Notes: generated by a model from the sequence alone, not told the origin. 64,000 nt of DNA from Enterobacter cloacae complex sp. ECNIH7 (GCF_002208095.1 NZ_CP017990.1:3100001-3164000); one strand, 5' to 3'; shown: positions 8,321 through 16,501, counted from the stretch's first letter. Numbers and translations: made by a program.

Positions 8321-8895
8321 TCTGCAATCCCCAGAATCTGGCGTTTGATATCAGCCGCTGTCTCAGCAGACAGTCCGGCAGAACGGGTGATGGTCTCTGC
8401 GGCCGCAGCGGCTTTTTTCGCAAACTCCTGCTGGATCTCTTTCTCGCGTTTGTGGCTTGCCATCGCTGCGGCTTCCAGTCGCTGGGCGACAAGTGCAAGC
8501 TGACCCAGCGCTTTTGGCTCAACGCTCTTACCGCTGTCAGCCATGTCCATTGAGGTTTCAAAGGCCAGTGTTTTGACAAACTCCAGCAGTAACTTCCCGA
8601 CATCTGACGTCGGCGCAGAGCCAAGTTTTGAGGCCCATATTTCAGCCATCTCGCGTGAAGCGCGAATCTTTGACCCCATCGTTTCCATGCGGCTTGCGTA
8701 GCGGTTCAGACCGGTACGACTGATTTGCATGTCCTCCGGGAGGTTATATTCGTTGATCAGCTCGTTAATAGCTTCGCGGATTTCTTCCTGGGTATGTCGT
8801 TTATCGCGCAGCATCTGATGCAGTTGCTCCCGGACCGCATCCGGGAGCAAATCAATCTTTGAAGGTCGTCCGCGCGTCTGGCGTTCACTTGCCAT
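8317..8895 (-). CDS. Terminase small subunit, DUF3486 (Mu gp27)
   Basis: A 192-residue DUF3486 protein. The N-terminus TRGRPSKIDLLPDAVREQL, then THQ-like HTQEEIREAINELI, forms a DNA-binding helical region typical of Mu-like small terminases; the second half is long Ala/Glu-rich helix suitable for oligomerisation. It overlaps the large subunit by 4 nt, the usual pairing. It recognises the packaging start near the phage end by family analogy. Confidence 0.85.
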   Translation of the reverse strand: MASERQTRGRPSKIDLLPDAVREQLHQMLRDKRHTQEEIREAINELINEYNLPEDMQISRTGLNRYASRMETMGSKIRASREMAEIWASKLGSAPTSDVGKLLLEFVKTLAFETSMDMADSGKSVEPKALGQLALVAQRLEAAAMASHKREKEIQQEFAKKAAAAAETITRSAGLSAETAADIKRQILGIAE

Positions 8896-9163
8896 TCTCC
8901 CTCCTCATCCGTTCCAGGAAGTCACGTTCAACGCTGGATTTGTCTTTCAGCAGCAACTTCCAGACGCGTTTGTATTCCGGATTGCTGTTGAGGAATGTGT
9001 TCAGATACGAATCAGCGGATTCGGAGTTGTATTTTTTACCCGTCGATTTTTCAAACTGCGGCGCAATGGCTCTGACTTCAATTTCCGCACAGACGAGAAT
9101 GGCGGCCATTTTCCGGATAATGTCGTGCTGGCTGCTGCTCAGTGGCTTAAGGGCTTTAGTCAT
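8885..9163 (-). CDS. Hypothetical phage protein, 92 aa
   Basis: The chosen ATG (MTKALKPLSSSQHD) has GGAGAA 8 nt upstream and overlaps the preceding gene by 8 nt; a longer upstream start is less well supported. The product is a small basic, helical protein with SKSSVERDFLERMRRE-like charged C-terminus and no recognised domain. Position directly before the small terminase gene suggests a late-operon role, but none can be named. Confidence 0.55.
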   Translation of the reverse strand: MTKALKPLSSSQHDIIRKMAAILVCAEIEVRAIAPQFEKSTGKKYNSESADSYLNTFLNSNPEYKRVWKLLLKDKSSVERDFLERMRRENGK

Positions 9164-9530
9164 GGCTGATGTTCTCCAGTTCAAAAATACGCTCTGTCAC
9201 ATCGTTAATCGCATCCGTAAAACCAAATGCGTTGCTCCACTCCGGGGGCGCACCGGTTACAGCCTCATACATGCTGTCCAGTGCGGCGATGACCTGATCG
9301 CGCTCTCCGATAAGCTGGGTTTCAGAGCGGTCCAGCCGGGCAATGCCTTCCAGTGCTTTTTCATTTGCACTGATAAGGGATTCAATGATCACAGCGACCT
9401 GAAAAAGCGCATTTGCTGACATGCCTATTTCACCGGACTCCCGAAGTCCTGCCAGACCTGACAGGCGGCGCAACTGTTCCGCCTGCTGGCGGCAAGTCAT
9501 TAACATTTGAAGTATTCTGGCCCGTTCCAT
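9156..9530 (-). CDS. Hypothetical helical phage protein, 124 aa
   Basis: Start taken at ATG (MERARILQMLM) with GGGAG five to six bases upstream, coupled to the end of the gp26-like gene; a GTG two codons earlier is possible. The protein is almost wholly helical, with heptad-like spacing in the first 90 residues and the phrase YEAVTGAPPEWSNAFGF near the C-terminus. I do not recognise the family. It sits between the gp26-like and terminase genes, a slot that varies among Mu-like phages. Confidence 0.55.
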   Translation of the reverse strand: MERARILQMLMTCRQQAEQLRRLSGLAGLRESGEIGMSANALFQVAVIIESLISANEKALEGIARLDRSETQLIGERDQVIAALDSMYEAVTGAPPEWSNAFGFTDAINDVTERIFELENISHD

Positions 9531-9532
9531 CG

Positions 9533-9826
9533 TCACTCCCGCGCACGTGGTTTTTTGACGCCGGGGACCGTCGCCAGCCCGAAGGCCACATCTTCACCGC
9601 GTCCTGTTATGCCGGCGACGTAACACCCGGAGACATCTGACAGGGTGACGAGTCCCTGTTCACGTAGCCACGCAAGGAGGGTACGGACGGTGTCACGGGA
9701 AACCCGGTGGCCGTAAGTCTGAAGGCAGGTCTGTAGAATGGACTCGTTTGCACTGTCTCCGCACTCCACCAGTGAGCGCAGAATGACCAGACGCTGGTCG
9801 CTGTTGAGGATTTCTTGCATGCTCAT
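9533..9826 (-). CDS. Winged-helix phage protein (Mu gp26-like)
   Basis: A 97-residue protein with a winged helix pattern: LNSDQRLVILRSLVECGD, then RVSRDTVRTLLAWLREQGLVTL and a short beta wing. It matches the gp26 group of Mu-like phages, which precedes the terminase genes. AGAGG lies just before the ATG. A DNA-binding role is inferred from the fold; the target is unknown. Confidence 0.65.
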   Translation of the reverse strand: MSMQEILNSDQRLVILRSLVECGDSANESILQTCLQTYGHRVSRDTVRTLLAWLREQGLVTLSDVSGCYVAGITGRGEDVAFGLATVPGVKKPRARE

Positions 9827-9832
9827 AGCCTC

Positions 9833-10138
9833 TTAATTTTTTTCCTTCAGTTCGTTTTCCAGCAACAGATCGCTGATACGTGTGGCCTGCCGGAGCATTC
9901 CGGAGAACTCCCGTATTTCGCCGCGCAGGTTGCTCATATCCAGTTGCAACTGGTGGAGTTCCTGTCGCGACGGCATTCCGTCGATGGCCTTTTCAAGTGC
10001 ACTCATCCGGCTGTTAACTTTCTCCATCTCTTCCCGGCGGGCATAGGTTTTCACCAGCAGCAGGTGGATAATATTGATACCGGACATCAGTCCGGCCCAG
10101 ATGACAGCCCAGTTACTTCTTACGGTTTCCCATTCCAT
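9833..10138 (-). CDS. DUF2730 membrane/coiled-coil protein (Mu gp25-like)
   Basis: A 101-residue DUF2730 protein. One membrane segment lies near residues 10-30 (WAVIWAGLMSGINIIHLLLV), followed by a long coiled coil to the C-terminus. This layout resembles Rz-like spanins, and in Mu-like phages the gene lies in the lysis area, so a role in outer-membrane disruption is possible but not shown. It abuts the DksA-like gene without a gap. Confidence 0.7.
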   Translation of the reverse strand: MEWETVRSNWAVIWAGLMSGINIIHLLLVKTYARREEMEKVNSRMSALEKAIDGMPSRQELHQLQLDMSNLRGEIREFSGMLRQATRISDLLLENELKEKN

Positions 10139-10345
10139 TTATGCCGTCTCCCTGATTGTCTGGCAGTCAATGCAGGTCACGGCATCCGGCATGGCCGCCA
10201 GTCGTTTCGGGTCAATTTCGTCACCACAGTCGTTGCAGTGACCTGGAGTATCAGGAGATTCTTTAACCCTGTTTAACAGGGCATTTAATGCCCGTTCACG
10301 GTCTGCCATCTCAAGGCCGCTGGCCTTGTCCAGTTCATCCGTCAT
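10139..10345 (-). CDS. DksA/TraR-type zinc-finger protein
   Basis: A 68-residue protein with a four-cysteine zinc finger, CNDCGDEID...TCIDCQ, typical of the short TraR/DksA proteins carried by phages and plasmids. TraR mimics ppGpp-DksA by entering the RNA polymerase secondary channel through an N-terminal helix bearing Asp residues; here the N-terminus MTDELDKASGLEMADRE has the matching acidic, helical character. It lies between the holin and DUF2730 genes with a 4-nt overlap to the former. A role in shifting host transcription is inferred from the family. Confidence 0.8.
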   Translation of the reverse strand: MTDELDKASGLEMADRERALNALLNRVKESPDTPGHCNDCGDEIDPKRLAAMPDAVTCIDCQTIRETA

Positions 10346-10950
10346 TTACCCGCCGCCATCGTTTTGTGTTTGCTGGATTTGCTGTACCGGGCGAACCCGT
10401 CAAGGGTACGAAAACCGAGATACCCGAGCGCCGGTGTCGCCAGCATGAGTGCGATATCCCAGTCCGGTGATGGCATGGAGAAGGCATGACCAAAAGCACC
10501 GGATACCGCGCCAGCCTGCTGACCCACTGACATCAGCATCACATACGCAATGCTGCTGTAGAGCGACAGCCTCGCCATCAGCGGTCTGGTCTGACGGACA
10601 TATTCATCCGTGGCGTTGTCCCCGTTACGGATGGTTTCCTGCTGTTCATGGTGAGCAGCCTGACGGTCAGCCAGTACGGCTTTGTCCCGCTCGAGCTGGA
10701 ATTGCTCAATCTGGACTTTCAGTGACTGGAGCTGGACGAACTGTTCCGGCGGCAGCGCCGCCAGTTTCTGCTCAAGCACTCGCTGCTGGTCCTGCGGGTT
10801 AATGACGCTGTTGACGTTCTCAACGATCCCCGCCACAGAATCTGCCGTTCTGGCCGTGTCGCCACCGAACCAGCCGCCCACGGTACGCAGCAAAGACGGC
10901 CCGGCCTTCATCAGAACGGAGGCAATGGTGGTGAGAGTTACTGGATCCAT
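10342..10950 (-). CDS. Holin-like protein (3TM family)
   Basis: A 202-residue protein of the 3TM holin family known from gene transfer agents and Mu-like phages. A helical, Gln/Glu-rich middle (about 60-115) is followed by hydrophobic segments around 125-150 and 165-185. Such proteins open the inner membrane for the endolysin. The late position after lysozyme supports this. It overlaps the 135-residue membrane protein upstream by 13 nt. Confidence 0.7.
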   Translation of the reverse strand: MDPVTLTTIASVLMKAGPSLLRTVGGWFGGDTARTADSVAGIVENVNSVINPQDQQRVLEQKLAALPPEQFVQLQSLKVQIEQFQLERDKAVLADRQAAHHEQQETIRNGDNATDEYVRQTRPLMARLSLYSSIAYVMLMSVGQQAGAVSGAFGHAFSMPSPDWDIALMLATPALGYLGFRTLDGFARYSKSSKHKTMAAGK

Positions 10951-11345
10951 ACAAGCAGCCCCTTACGTGAAACCCACTGACAGAACAGAAATCCAGTGGC
11001 TGCGCCGAGTGGTTCCAGGAAAAGCAGGTACAGCGGGCTGGCATAAAGTGGACTCAGGCAGATAAGAACGAACCCAACGCCCCAGACAACCCATGACCAG
11101 AAACAGGCATGCCGGCTGATATGCATTTCAGGTTTAAGAAGCCTGTACGGCAGATTGCCAAGAAAGATGCTGAACCCGACCAGGACCACACCAGAGAGCG
11201 CCAGCCACCAGACCATAAATGCCTGGCGGCCTGTGAAACTACAGATGAACAGCGACAGGCCGACGAGAATGACAATGCTCCATCCGGAGCGCAAAACCTG
11301 TACCAGCGCCAGCTTTAACCAGTCGCAGCTAAACGATTTAAACAT
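10938..11345 (-). CDS. Putative four-TM phage membrane protein, 135 aa
   Basis: ATG chosen at MFKSFSCDWLKLAL, preceded by AAGGA; it overlaps the 72-residue gene by 8 nt. Four hydrophobic segments are visible, at about 20-38, 43-62, 80-98 and 103-122, with few charged residues. There is no known domain. Lying between the endolysin and the 3TM holin, it could be a second holin, an antiholin or a superinfection factor; the sequence does not decide. Confidence 0.6.
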   Translation of the reverse strand: MFKSFSCDWLKLALVQVLRSGWSIVILVGLSLFICSFTGRQAFMVWWLALSGVVLVGFSIFLGNLPYRLLKPEMHISRHACFWSWVVWGVGFVLICLSPLYASPLYLLFLEPLGAATGFLFCQWVSRKGLLVWIQ

Positions 11346-11556
11346 TATGTTTTTCCTTGTATCGCTGGCATTGCCAGACGATGTCTCTGATATCGACGGA
11401 TGACCAGCCGCGCATGTAGTAACTGGCGTGTGTACCGTCATGACCTGCATAACTTGTCGGAACAGGGACGGGGCCGCCTGCCATTCGGTGAAGCACTTCC
11501 TGCCGCAGCCGGTCACGTCGTCCCTGTTTCAGCGAAGCGTCCCATCCCTTGCCCAT
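11338..11556 (-). CDS. Hypothetical phage protein, 72 aa
   Basis: A 72-residue basic, cytoplasmic-looking protein (GRRDRLRQEVLHRMAGG; WSSVDIRDIVWQCQRYKEKH). Its ATG follows the lysozyme stop by one base (TGATATG), so it is translationally coupled to it. No family recognised. It is kept because of tight packing with both neighbours and a plausible start. Confidence 0.55.
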   Translation of the reverse strand: MGKGWDASLKQGRRDRLRQEVLHRMAGGPVPVPTSYAGHDGTHASYYMRGWSSVDIRDIVWQCQRYKEKHNV

Positions 11557-11557
11557 A

Positions 11558-12148
11558 TCAGCTCCGGGCTACCGAATAGCGGACACCGGAAATCTCACGA
11601 CAGGCGTCAGCGAGGTTGTCCAGGCGGTTAAACCAGCCGTTGAGGAATTTGCCCTGTGAAGGGTTTGATTTGATGATGTCGGCGTAATAGCGGGAACGAC
11701 GCAGAAGCAGCCGGTTCAGCAGCCAGTCAGGGTCAGCACGCTCAACGGCTGCGCGGGTGTTTTTACCGGCGATACCGTCAACGCTTTTGCCGGTGAAACC
11801 GGCAGCTTCCTGAAGCAACTGGACAGCCTTTTTGACGCCATGCTGGACGGCCGAGTCAAAGACAAACAGGGCGATATCATCCGGCCAAAACTGGCAATAC
11901 GCGGGATACCAGTAGTCACGGAAGTAAATCTGTCCGGCCTGTTCAACCGTTAAATCACGAATACGGGTATCAGGCTTGCCATCGCCATTAACGTCGGTCA
12001 TGCCATCGGCAACACCGTCGCGTTTATCTGATATACCGAAGTTGGTTTCACCGCCACGGTCAGTGGGGTCATTGACATATCCGCGTTCTGCGCTGAGCAC
12101 GAAAGCAAGAGCATTGCGAAATGCGGGAGAATCGGGGGTGTTGCTCAT
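11558..12148 (-). CDS. Endolysin, glycoside hydrolase family 108
   Basis: A 196-residue N-acetylmuramidase. The GH108 catalytic region is intact: SAERGYVNDPTDRGGETNFG near residue 20 carries the catalytic Glu in E-R-G-Y. The C-terminal part resembles the family's peptidoglycan-binding region (KSVDGIAGKNTRAAVE). There is no signal peptide, so it needs a holin. AAAGGTG precedes the ATG. It is the first gene of the late operon, after a terminator ending the middle region. Confidence 0.88.
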   Translation of the reverse strand: MSNTPDSPAFRNALAFVLSAERGYVNDPTDRGGETNFGISDKRDGVADGMTDVNGDGKPDTRIRDLTVEQAGQIYFRDYWYPAYCQFWPDDIALFVFDSAVQHGVKKAVQLLQEAAGFTGKSVDGIAGKNTRAAVERADPDWLLNRLLLRRSRYYADIIKSNPSQGKFLNGWFNRLDNLADACREISGVRYSVARS

Positions 12149-12201
12149 AAAACGGCACCTTTGGAAGTGGGTTAGATTTCCCTTCCATCATGTGCCGGAC
12201 G

Positions 12202-12226
12202 AAAAAAAAGCCGGATTAACCGGCTT
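12202..12226 (-). terminator. Rho-independent terminator of the middle operon
   Basis: On the minus strand AAGCCGG-TTAAT-CCGGCTT is followed by a run of eight T. It sits after the small membrane gene and before lysozyme, separating middle from late transcription. Its core block (12213-12233) recurs near gene I. Confidence 0.85.
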
Positions 12227-12243
12227 CATTGTATTGGTATGAC

Positions 12244-12567
12244 TTAATAGAATAAATAATCTTTATAGGTATAGATAAACAATCCTGATACCAATAAAAA
12301 GAGAATAATAAAACTTATACTTTTATCGGTCGTTGCAGGATATTCCTTCGCTGTAGCCAACAAAGATTTTCTTGTAATCAAATACCAAAAAAAAGGGAAT
12401 ATAAACATGCTCAAAGCAGCCCAAACAACGGGATGGAACCCTTTCCGACGTCCCTTCTCGATGCCCTCACCAACCACATAGCTACCGATATGGTTGTTAG
12501 CCGCATCGAAGAACACCCAAAATACACATACGACAAAAATTATATCGATGATAACCCCTGCATCCAT
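12244..12567 (-). CDS. AT-rich membrane protein of unknown function
   Basis: A 107-residue protein with three hydrophobic segments: residues 4-20, about 48-64, and about 83-101. The DNA is markedly more AT-rich than the genes around it, which suggests separate acquisition. It starts just after mor and ends at the terminator, so it belongs to the middle operon. In Mu this slot holds the late activator C, which is missing here. The gene could be a lysogenic-conversion or exclusion factor; no family is recognised. Confidence 0.6.
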   Translation of the reverse strand: MDAGVIIDIIFVVCVFWVFFDAANNHIGSYVVGEGIEKGRRKGFHPVVWAALSMFIFPFFWYLITRKSLLATAKEYPATTDKSISFIILFLLVSGLFIYTYKDYLFY

Positions 12568-12571
12568 TTCA

Positions 12572-12979
12572 TCACTCCATATTCAATGAAAGTTGTCTCT
12601 TACCTTGCTCTAATTTTCGCATTCTCCGGATTGCTTTATACACCGTTTTATAGGTAACACGGTAACGCTCAACCAACTCTGTGATGTTTCTGCCATTGAA
12701 ATCTCGCCAGATTTTCATATCACGAATCAATGACTCAAGAGTCTGGCCGCGTGGGAAATAAATCTGCATACCGCCAATCTGACAGCTAATCGCGTAAACC
12801 AGCTCCAGAGAGATACGTGGGTCAACGCCATGCTTTGTCAGTTCGCCACGCAGCAGCGTATTCAGTTCTGTCAGCAGTGCAGGGAAACGCACAGTTTCCG
12901 CCGAACTGTCATCGTCCAGGTGCTCCAGAATGCTGTCATCCTGGATATCACCAAACAGGTCATTCTGCTTTTCGCTCAT
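12572..12979 (-). CDS. mor: Mor transcription activator
   Basis: A 135-residue Mor/C-family activator (Mu Mor is 129). It dimerises and activates the middle promoter through RNA polymerase alpha and sigma. The dimerisation strand IGGMQIYFPRG and the C-terminal helix-turn-helix FNGRNITELVERYRVTYKTV are clear. It overlaps gemA by 4 nt. Since no second family member is seen, this protein may also serve late promoters; that is an inference. Confidence 0.88.
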   Translation of the reverse strand: MSEKQNDLFGDIQDDSILEHLDDDSSAETVRFPALLTELNTLLRGELTKHGVDPRISLELVYAISCQIGGMQIYFPRGQTLESLIRDMKIWRDFNGRNITELVERYRVTYKTVYKAIRRMRKLEQGKRQLSLNME

Positions 12980-13503
12980 GTGCGCACCTTTCTTACTTTA
13001 CTGGAATACAGGCTGTTGATGGCGTCATAACCCCGATTATCCTGAAATGCCAGGTCTCGCGGACTCAGCGCCTCTGTCATTTCTCTCAGATGCCATTGCT
13101 TGAGGCTTTCCAGCACCATCAGAAGATTATCGCCACGGCACCATGCCAGGCTGGCGATACCTTTACCTTTGTTGGTTCTGACAGTCATCTTCGCGACGAA
13201 CGTATCCAGTGCGGTATCGCTGCCATCACGGATAAACCCATCAAGATGCATCTGTCGCCAGATGCTGCGGACCTTTGCGGTAATATCTGTCTCACGATGA
13301 CGGCGAGCCGGAGAACGGGGTCGGGTGCGTCTAAACCCCTTGTCCTCCAGAGTCTTCAGCACATCCTCCAGTTGGCCGACTCTCAGGTCACGACAGCTTT
13401 GCTTTCCCGTCACTCGCATCAGTACAGAACGGTAGGTGTCATCGTCCAGCTGTAGATTGCGGCGGGCAACATGGATTAACTTAATCAGGGATGCGCGGCT
13501 CAT
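12976..13503 (-). CDS. gemA: GemA regulatory protein (Mu gp16, DUF1018)
   Basis: A 175-residue DUF1018 protein. The ATG at MSRASLIKLIHVARR has GGAGGG upstream and overlaps the preceding gene by 23 nt. RNLQLDDDTYRSVLMRVTGK is the family signature. In Mu, GemA affects host gene expression and DNA supercoiling, and the mor gene overlaps gemA in the same way as here. Confidence 0.85.
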   Translation of the reverse strand: MSRASLIKLIHVARRNLQLDDDTYRSVLMRVTGKQSCRDLRVGQLEDVLKTLEDKGFRRTRPRSPARRHRETDITAKVRSIWRQMHLDGFIRDGSDTALDTFVAKMTVRTNKGKGIASLAWCRGDNLLMVLESLKQWHLREMTEALSPRDLAFQDNRGYDAINSLYSSKVRKVRT

Positions 13504-14137
13504 CGTGATTTCCCTCCGACTGACGGTCAATGCGCTCAATTTCTGCAATCAAAAGCGCACATGCTTTCACTAAATTTCGACGATAGTCTGATGGTTTGAA
13601 ACTGTCATCATGCCAGTCAGCAGGCCAGTATTCTTCAGCCGCCAAAGGCTCTATGTAACTAATAGCCGCTGCGGCCAGCTCACCTTCAATATATGTGTCG
13701 TCCTGCTGTGTAGTGTATCCCTTAACCGATGTCTGCCGCTGGCGCTCGGCCAGAACATCAGTTGTTGCTGGTGACAGTGAAAGCGATGGCGGTGCGGCCC
13801 CAATAGCTTTGCCCAGATCGTTGTTTTTCTTTTCCAGACATTCGATACGGTCTGCCTGCTGATTGATGTGATCATCCTGAGCGGTGTTAATGCGTTCCTG
13901 TTCTGCTATGCGTTTTTGGGCCTTGACCAGTTCATCCGCCAGTGTCCATTCTGATTTTGACAGGACGTCTATTTCACCCAGCAACGATTCCACGACTTCA
14001 GGAGTAAAACTGCGCTGAGTCTCATTGATAGTTTTAAGACGATTAATACTGGTATCGGGGCCAAATGGCGGCATTGCTTTACGTTTGCAGATATCGTCAC
14101 GTATCTGCTGGATATTGATAATCGTATGCCTGGTCAT
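13481..14137 (-). CDS. Coiled-coil phage protein with C-terminal phage domain
   Basis: About 218 residues starting at MTRHTIINIQQIRDD (GGAG 9 nt upstream); an ATG five codons earlier is a second choice. Residues about 55-110 form a coiled coil (KAQKRIAEQERINTAQDD). The C-terminal part has AAAAISYIEPLAAEEYWP and KPSDYRRNLVKACALLIAEI, a block that recurs in many unrelated temperate phage early proteins, including Eaa-type ones. Its function is unknown. It seems an accessory gene between gam and gemA. Confidence 0.65.
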   Translation of the reverse strand: MTRHTIINIQQIRDDICKRKAMPPFGPDTSINRLKTINETQRSFTPEVVESLLGEIDVLSKSEWTLADELVKAQKRIAEQERINTAQDDHINQQADRIECLEKKNNDLGKAIGAAPPSLSLSPATTDVLAERQRQTSVKGYTTQQDDTYIEGELAAAAISYIEPLAAEEYWPADWHDDSFKPSDYRRNLVKACALLIAEIERIDRQSEGNHDEPRIPD

Positions 14138-14226
14138 TCGCTTAAACTCCATCTTTAGTTGCCTGCGGGTGCACGAAGCCCCGGCAGGCATGCCGTATTA
14201 AAATTCTGAGAATCAAAGAAAGTTAA

Positions 14227-14754
14227 TTAATCAGTTACAGTTTGTTCAAATGGGATTATTTCAAAATCCTCGACATCTGATTTAATGGATATTCCTGCAA
14301 TTCCCTTAACTTCATTTGGTGATGCCAGAATTGCCTCTTTATTAATTTCCTCTTTATTGCGAAGAAATTTTCCCAGGCTGAATTTCTTGAGTAACGCAAT
14401 AACATCTTCAACTTTGCGAATGGTGACGCTGGGTGGTCGTTTACGCCAGCGGACCTCACCCGTTGTCAGGTTAGCAGTCTTGGTCTTGCCGTCTTTCGTC
14501 AGCTCTGCACGGTTGGCTTCACACCATGTCTGAACGCCAGCCTGCAAACGACCAAGCTCTTTTTTAAGCGCTTCAATGCCGGGCGCAACATCATTTGTCA
14601 GGGCCGCTATTTTGTCATTCAGTTCAGTTTCACGACGCAGAATGACACGGGTAATATCGCCAATCTTGCGGATGTCGCTGATTACGTCATCGCGGCATTG
14701 AGGAACGGCGACAGCAGCGGCTGATTTTGCACGGGGCTTTTTGGGTGCTTTCAT
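14227..14754 (-). CDS. gam: Host-nuclease inhibitor Gam
   Basis: 175 residues from MKAPKKPRAKSAAA, one longer than Mu Gam; GAGG precedes the start. Gam is a Ku-like protein that binds double-strand ends and blocks host exonucleases such as RecBCD. The long N-terminal helical region and VRWRKRPPSVTIRKVEDVI are typical of the family. It belongs to the early operon after A and B. Confidence 0.88.
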   Translation of the reverse strand: MKAPKKPRAKSAAAVAVPQCRDDVISDIRKIGDITRVILRRETELNDKIAALTNDVAPGIEALKKELGRLQAGVQTWCEANRAELTKDGKTKTANLTTGEVRWRKRPPSVTIRKVEDVIALLKKFSLGKFLRNKEEINKEAILASPNEVKGIAGISIKSDVEDFEIIPFEQTVTD

Positions 14755-14761
14755 ATAAACC

Positions 14762-15013
14762 TCAGTGTTTAATAATTTTACGGTTATCCAGATCAACTTT
14801 CTGTTTTGCAAATTCAGTGACCTGCTGGATAGCCATTGGAAAAATAGCTGACAGTCCTTCCGCAACCAGATACGAAAATGAACCATCATCATTGGCGTTG
14901 TTAAGGTGAAAACTGATAGCGAGTTTTCCTGAGTTCTCACTGGTTTTAACCATTTCCCCGTCCTTAATTACCGCATCATCTTCGAGGATAATGGTGATTA
15001 CCTGTTTAGCCAT
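14762..15013 (-). CDS. Hypothetical early phage protein, 83 aa
   Basis: An 83-residue protein beginning MAKQVITIILEDDAVIKDGE, with alternating beta strands and a helical C-terminus. It ends 7 nt before gam. Similar small proteins occupy the Mu semi-essential early region, but no function is known. GGAGG lies close to the ATG in the leader. Confidence 0.6.
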   Translation of the reverse strand: MAKQVITIILEDDAVIKDGEMVKTSENSGKLAISFHLNNANDDGSFSYLVAEGLSAIFPMAIQQVTEFAKQKVDLDNRKIIKH

Positions 15014-15025
15014 TTCATACCTCCG

Positions 15026-15316
15026 TTAACTGCCTCTATAAATAATGTTAAATACCTGACTACGGGACATTTCCATTTTTTCGGCGATAACCGAGATGGT
15101 CAGTCCCTCCCTGTAAAGCTCACGACACAAATATGCGTCGTCTTCATTTCCCGCTCTGATGCGCAGTGAAAGACCCTGCCGAATGGCGCAATTCTGCACT
15201 GACTGTTTAGAGCGCCCCAGTTGCAGCGCCAGACCGCTTACACTTACCTTTCCCGCGTTCTGTTCCAGAATAAGGAGTTCTTCGCGTGACCATGCTCTCC
15301 CCGTACTCCAGCACAT
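15026..15316 (-). CDS. Small helix-turn-helix early protein
   Basis: 96 residues from MCWSTGRAWSREELL; GGAGG lies 5 nt upstream and includes the stop of the preceding gene, so the two are coupled. Two DNA-binding patterns appear: a Myb/SANT-like start (WSREELLILEQNAGKVSVS, then LGRSKQSVQNCAIRQG) and a second helix-turn-helix at the C-terminus (GLTISVIAEKMEMSRSQV). This suggests a phage regulator of host or early genes; the target is unknown. Confidence 0.65.
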   Translation of the reverse strand: MCWSTGRAWSREELLILEQNAGKVSVSGLALQLGRSKQSVQNCAIRQGLSLRIRAGNEDDAYLCRELYREGLTISVIAEKMEMSRSQVFNIIYRGS

Positions 15317-15318
15317 AC

Positions 15319-15558
15319 TTACCTCCAGATAATCCTGCATCCTTCCAGACTGGCTACCCAGACGGAGCGGGTGCCGCCGTTGTGTGTTTCCGATATACGG
15401 GATGCACTACGCACCAGCTCTGATGGCGGGCAGGCAATCTCCAGCAACGGACGACGCATGAAAACCCGAACGTCAGTGACACGGCTACCACGGGAGCGAA
15501 GCCAGTCCTGCGCCGCTTCAGCCATGCTGATGTGTTCTGCAATACGTTCAGTAATCAT
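15319..15558 (-). CDS. Hypothetical early phage protein, 79 aa
   Basis: A 79-residue protein (MITERIAEHISMAEAAQDWL) with a helical start and a beta-rich end. It follows B by 4 nt and precedes the helix-turn-helix gene with a shared stop/ribosome-binding region. I recognise no domain. Position matches the small genes after B in Mu-like phages. Confidence 0.6.
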   Translation of the reverse strand: MITERIAEHISMAEAAQDWLRSRGSRVTDVRVFMRRPLLEIACPPSELVRSASRISETHNGGTRSVWVASLEGCRIIWR

Positions 15559-15562
15559 GGCG

Positions 15563-16501
15563 TTATTCCTCGTTCAGATTACTGTGACCCAGTTCCAGCA
15601 TCGCGGACTGGATGTGTGACGTGCCGATGGTCTCACCCTTGCCCTGTGCGTAAATCCCCGCCAGCGGGAGGATGTGAGACAGAGAACGGAGAGCACCGGG
15701 ACGACGGGCGATCATCTTCAACAGTTTCCGTTCCTCCTGTCCACTGACCTGCCAGGCATCGCAAAAACTGTCCACATCACCGGCTGAGACGGTATTGATG
15801 ACGTATTTTTTAGATACGCGGGAAAACAGACGGGCGAAATCCACACTGCGTTGTCCTCCTGTCAGGCGGTCGTAGACTTTATGGTTTCCGACCAGCGCCA
15901 GACCAACGCCGCATTCCTCCTGGAGAATTCGCAATTCTTCAACAGCATCCAGACTCAGCCAGTCAGCTTCATCCACGACAATCAGACCACGCGTATCCGG
16001 CAGGCGCTGGCGTAACAGACGGGACAATGCGCCACGACGGTATGGTGCATCAGCAATCCCCATCTTCAGCGCCAGTTCGTACAGCGTTTCCAGTTCGTTG
16101 CTGCGGGACTTACTGGCGGTGATATGCCAGACGTTGTTGCCTGTCGCTGCATACTGTCTGATGGCTTTTGTTTTACCGACGCCCGGATTGCCGTAAACCA
16201 GCACAATCGTTCCGGCCAGTTGCGCCCACGTCAGGGTGGCGAGAATTTTTTGTGAGGTCGGTGTTTCAACGAAATCCGGAGCCACTGGCAGCGAGGTTTT
16301 CGCGGCGGTGTGGCTTTCCAGCCAGGTATTCAGGCTGGCGGCAACCGTATCGTTATCGCCCTTATATTTCCCGTTCAGAAACTGAGAAACCGTAGCCGTT
16401 GAGGTGCCGGTTTCACGTGCCAGAGCTGCGCCTGAAATCGCCTTGCTGTCAATTAATTCACGAATGGCACTACGCACAACATCATGGTTAATTTGCGTCA
16501 T
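15563..16501 (-). CDS. B: Transposition target activator, AAA+ ATPase (MuB)
   Basis: 312 residues from MTQINHDVVRSAI, the same length as MuB; AGGA lies upstream, so the longer frame start is not used. An N-terminal helix-turn-helix (GAALARETGTSTATVSQFL) is followed by Walker A YGNPGVGKTKA and Walker B GLIVVDEADW. MuB polymerises on target DNA with ATP, gives target immunity and stimulates the transposase. It lies 94 nt after A. Confidence 0.93.
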   Translation of the reverse strand: MTQINHDVVRSAIRELIDSKAISGAALARETGTSTATVSQFLNGKYKGDNDTVAASLNTWLESHTAAKTSLPVAPDFVETPTSQKILATLTWAQLAGTIVLVYGNPGVGKTKAIRQYAATGNNVWHITASKSRSNELETLYELALKMGIADAPYRRGALSRLLRQRLPDTRGLIVVDEADWLSLDAVEELRILQEECGVGLALVGNHKVYDRLTGGQRSVDFARLFSRVSKKYVINTVSAGDVDSFCDAWQVSGQEERKLLKMIARRPGALRSLSHILPLAGIYAQGKGETIGTSHIQSAMLELGHSNLNEE

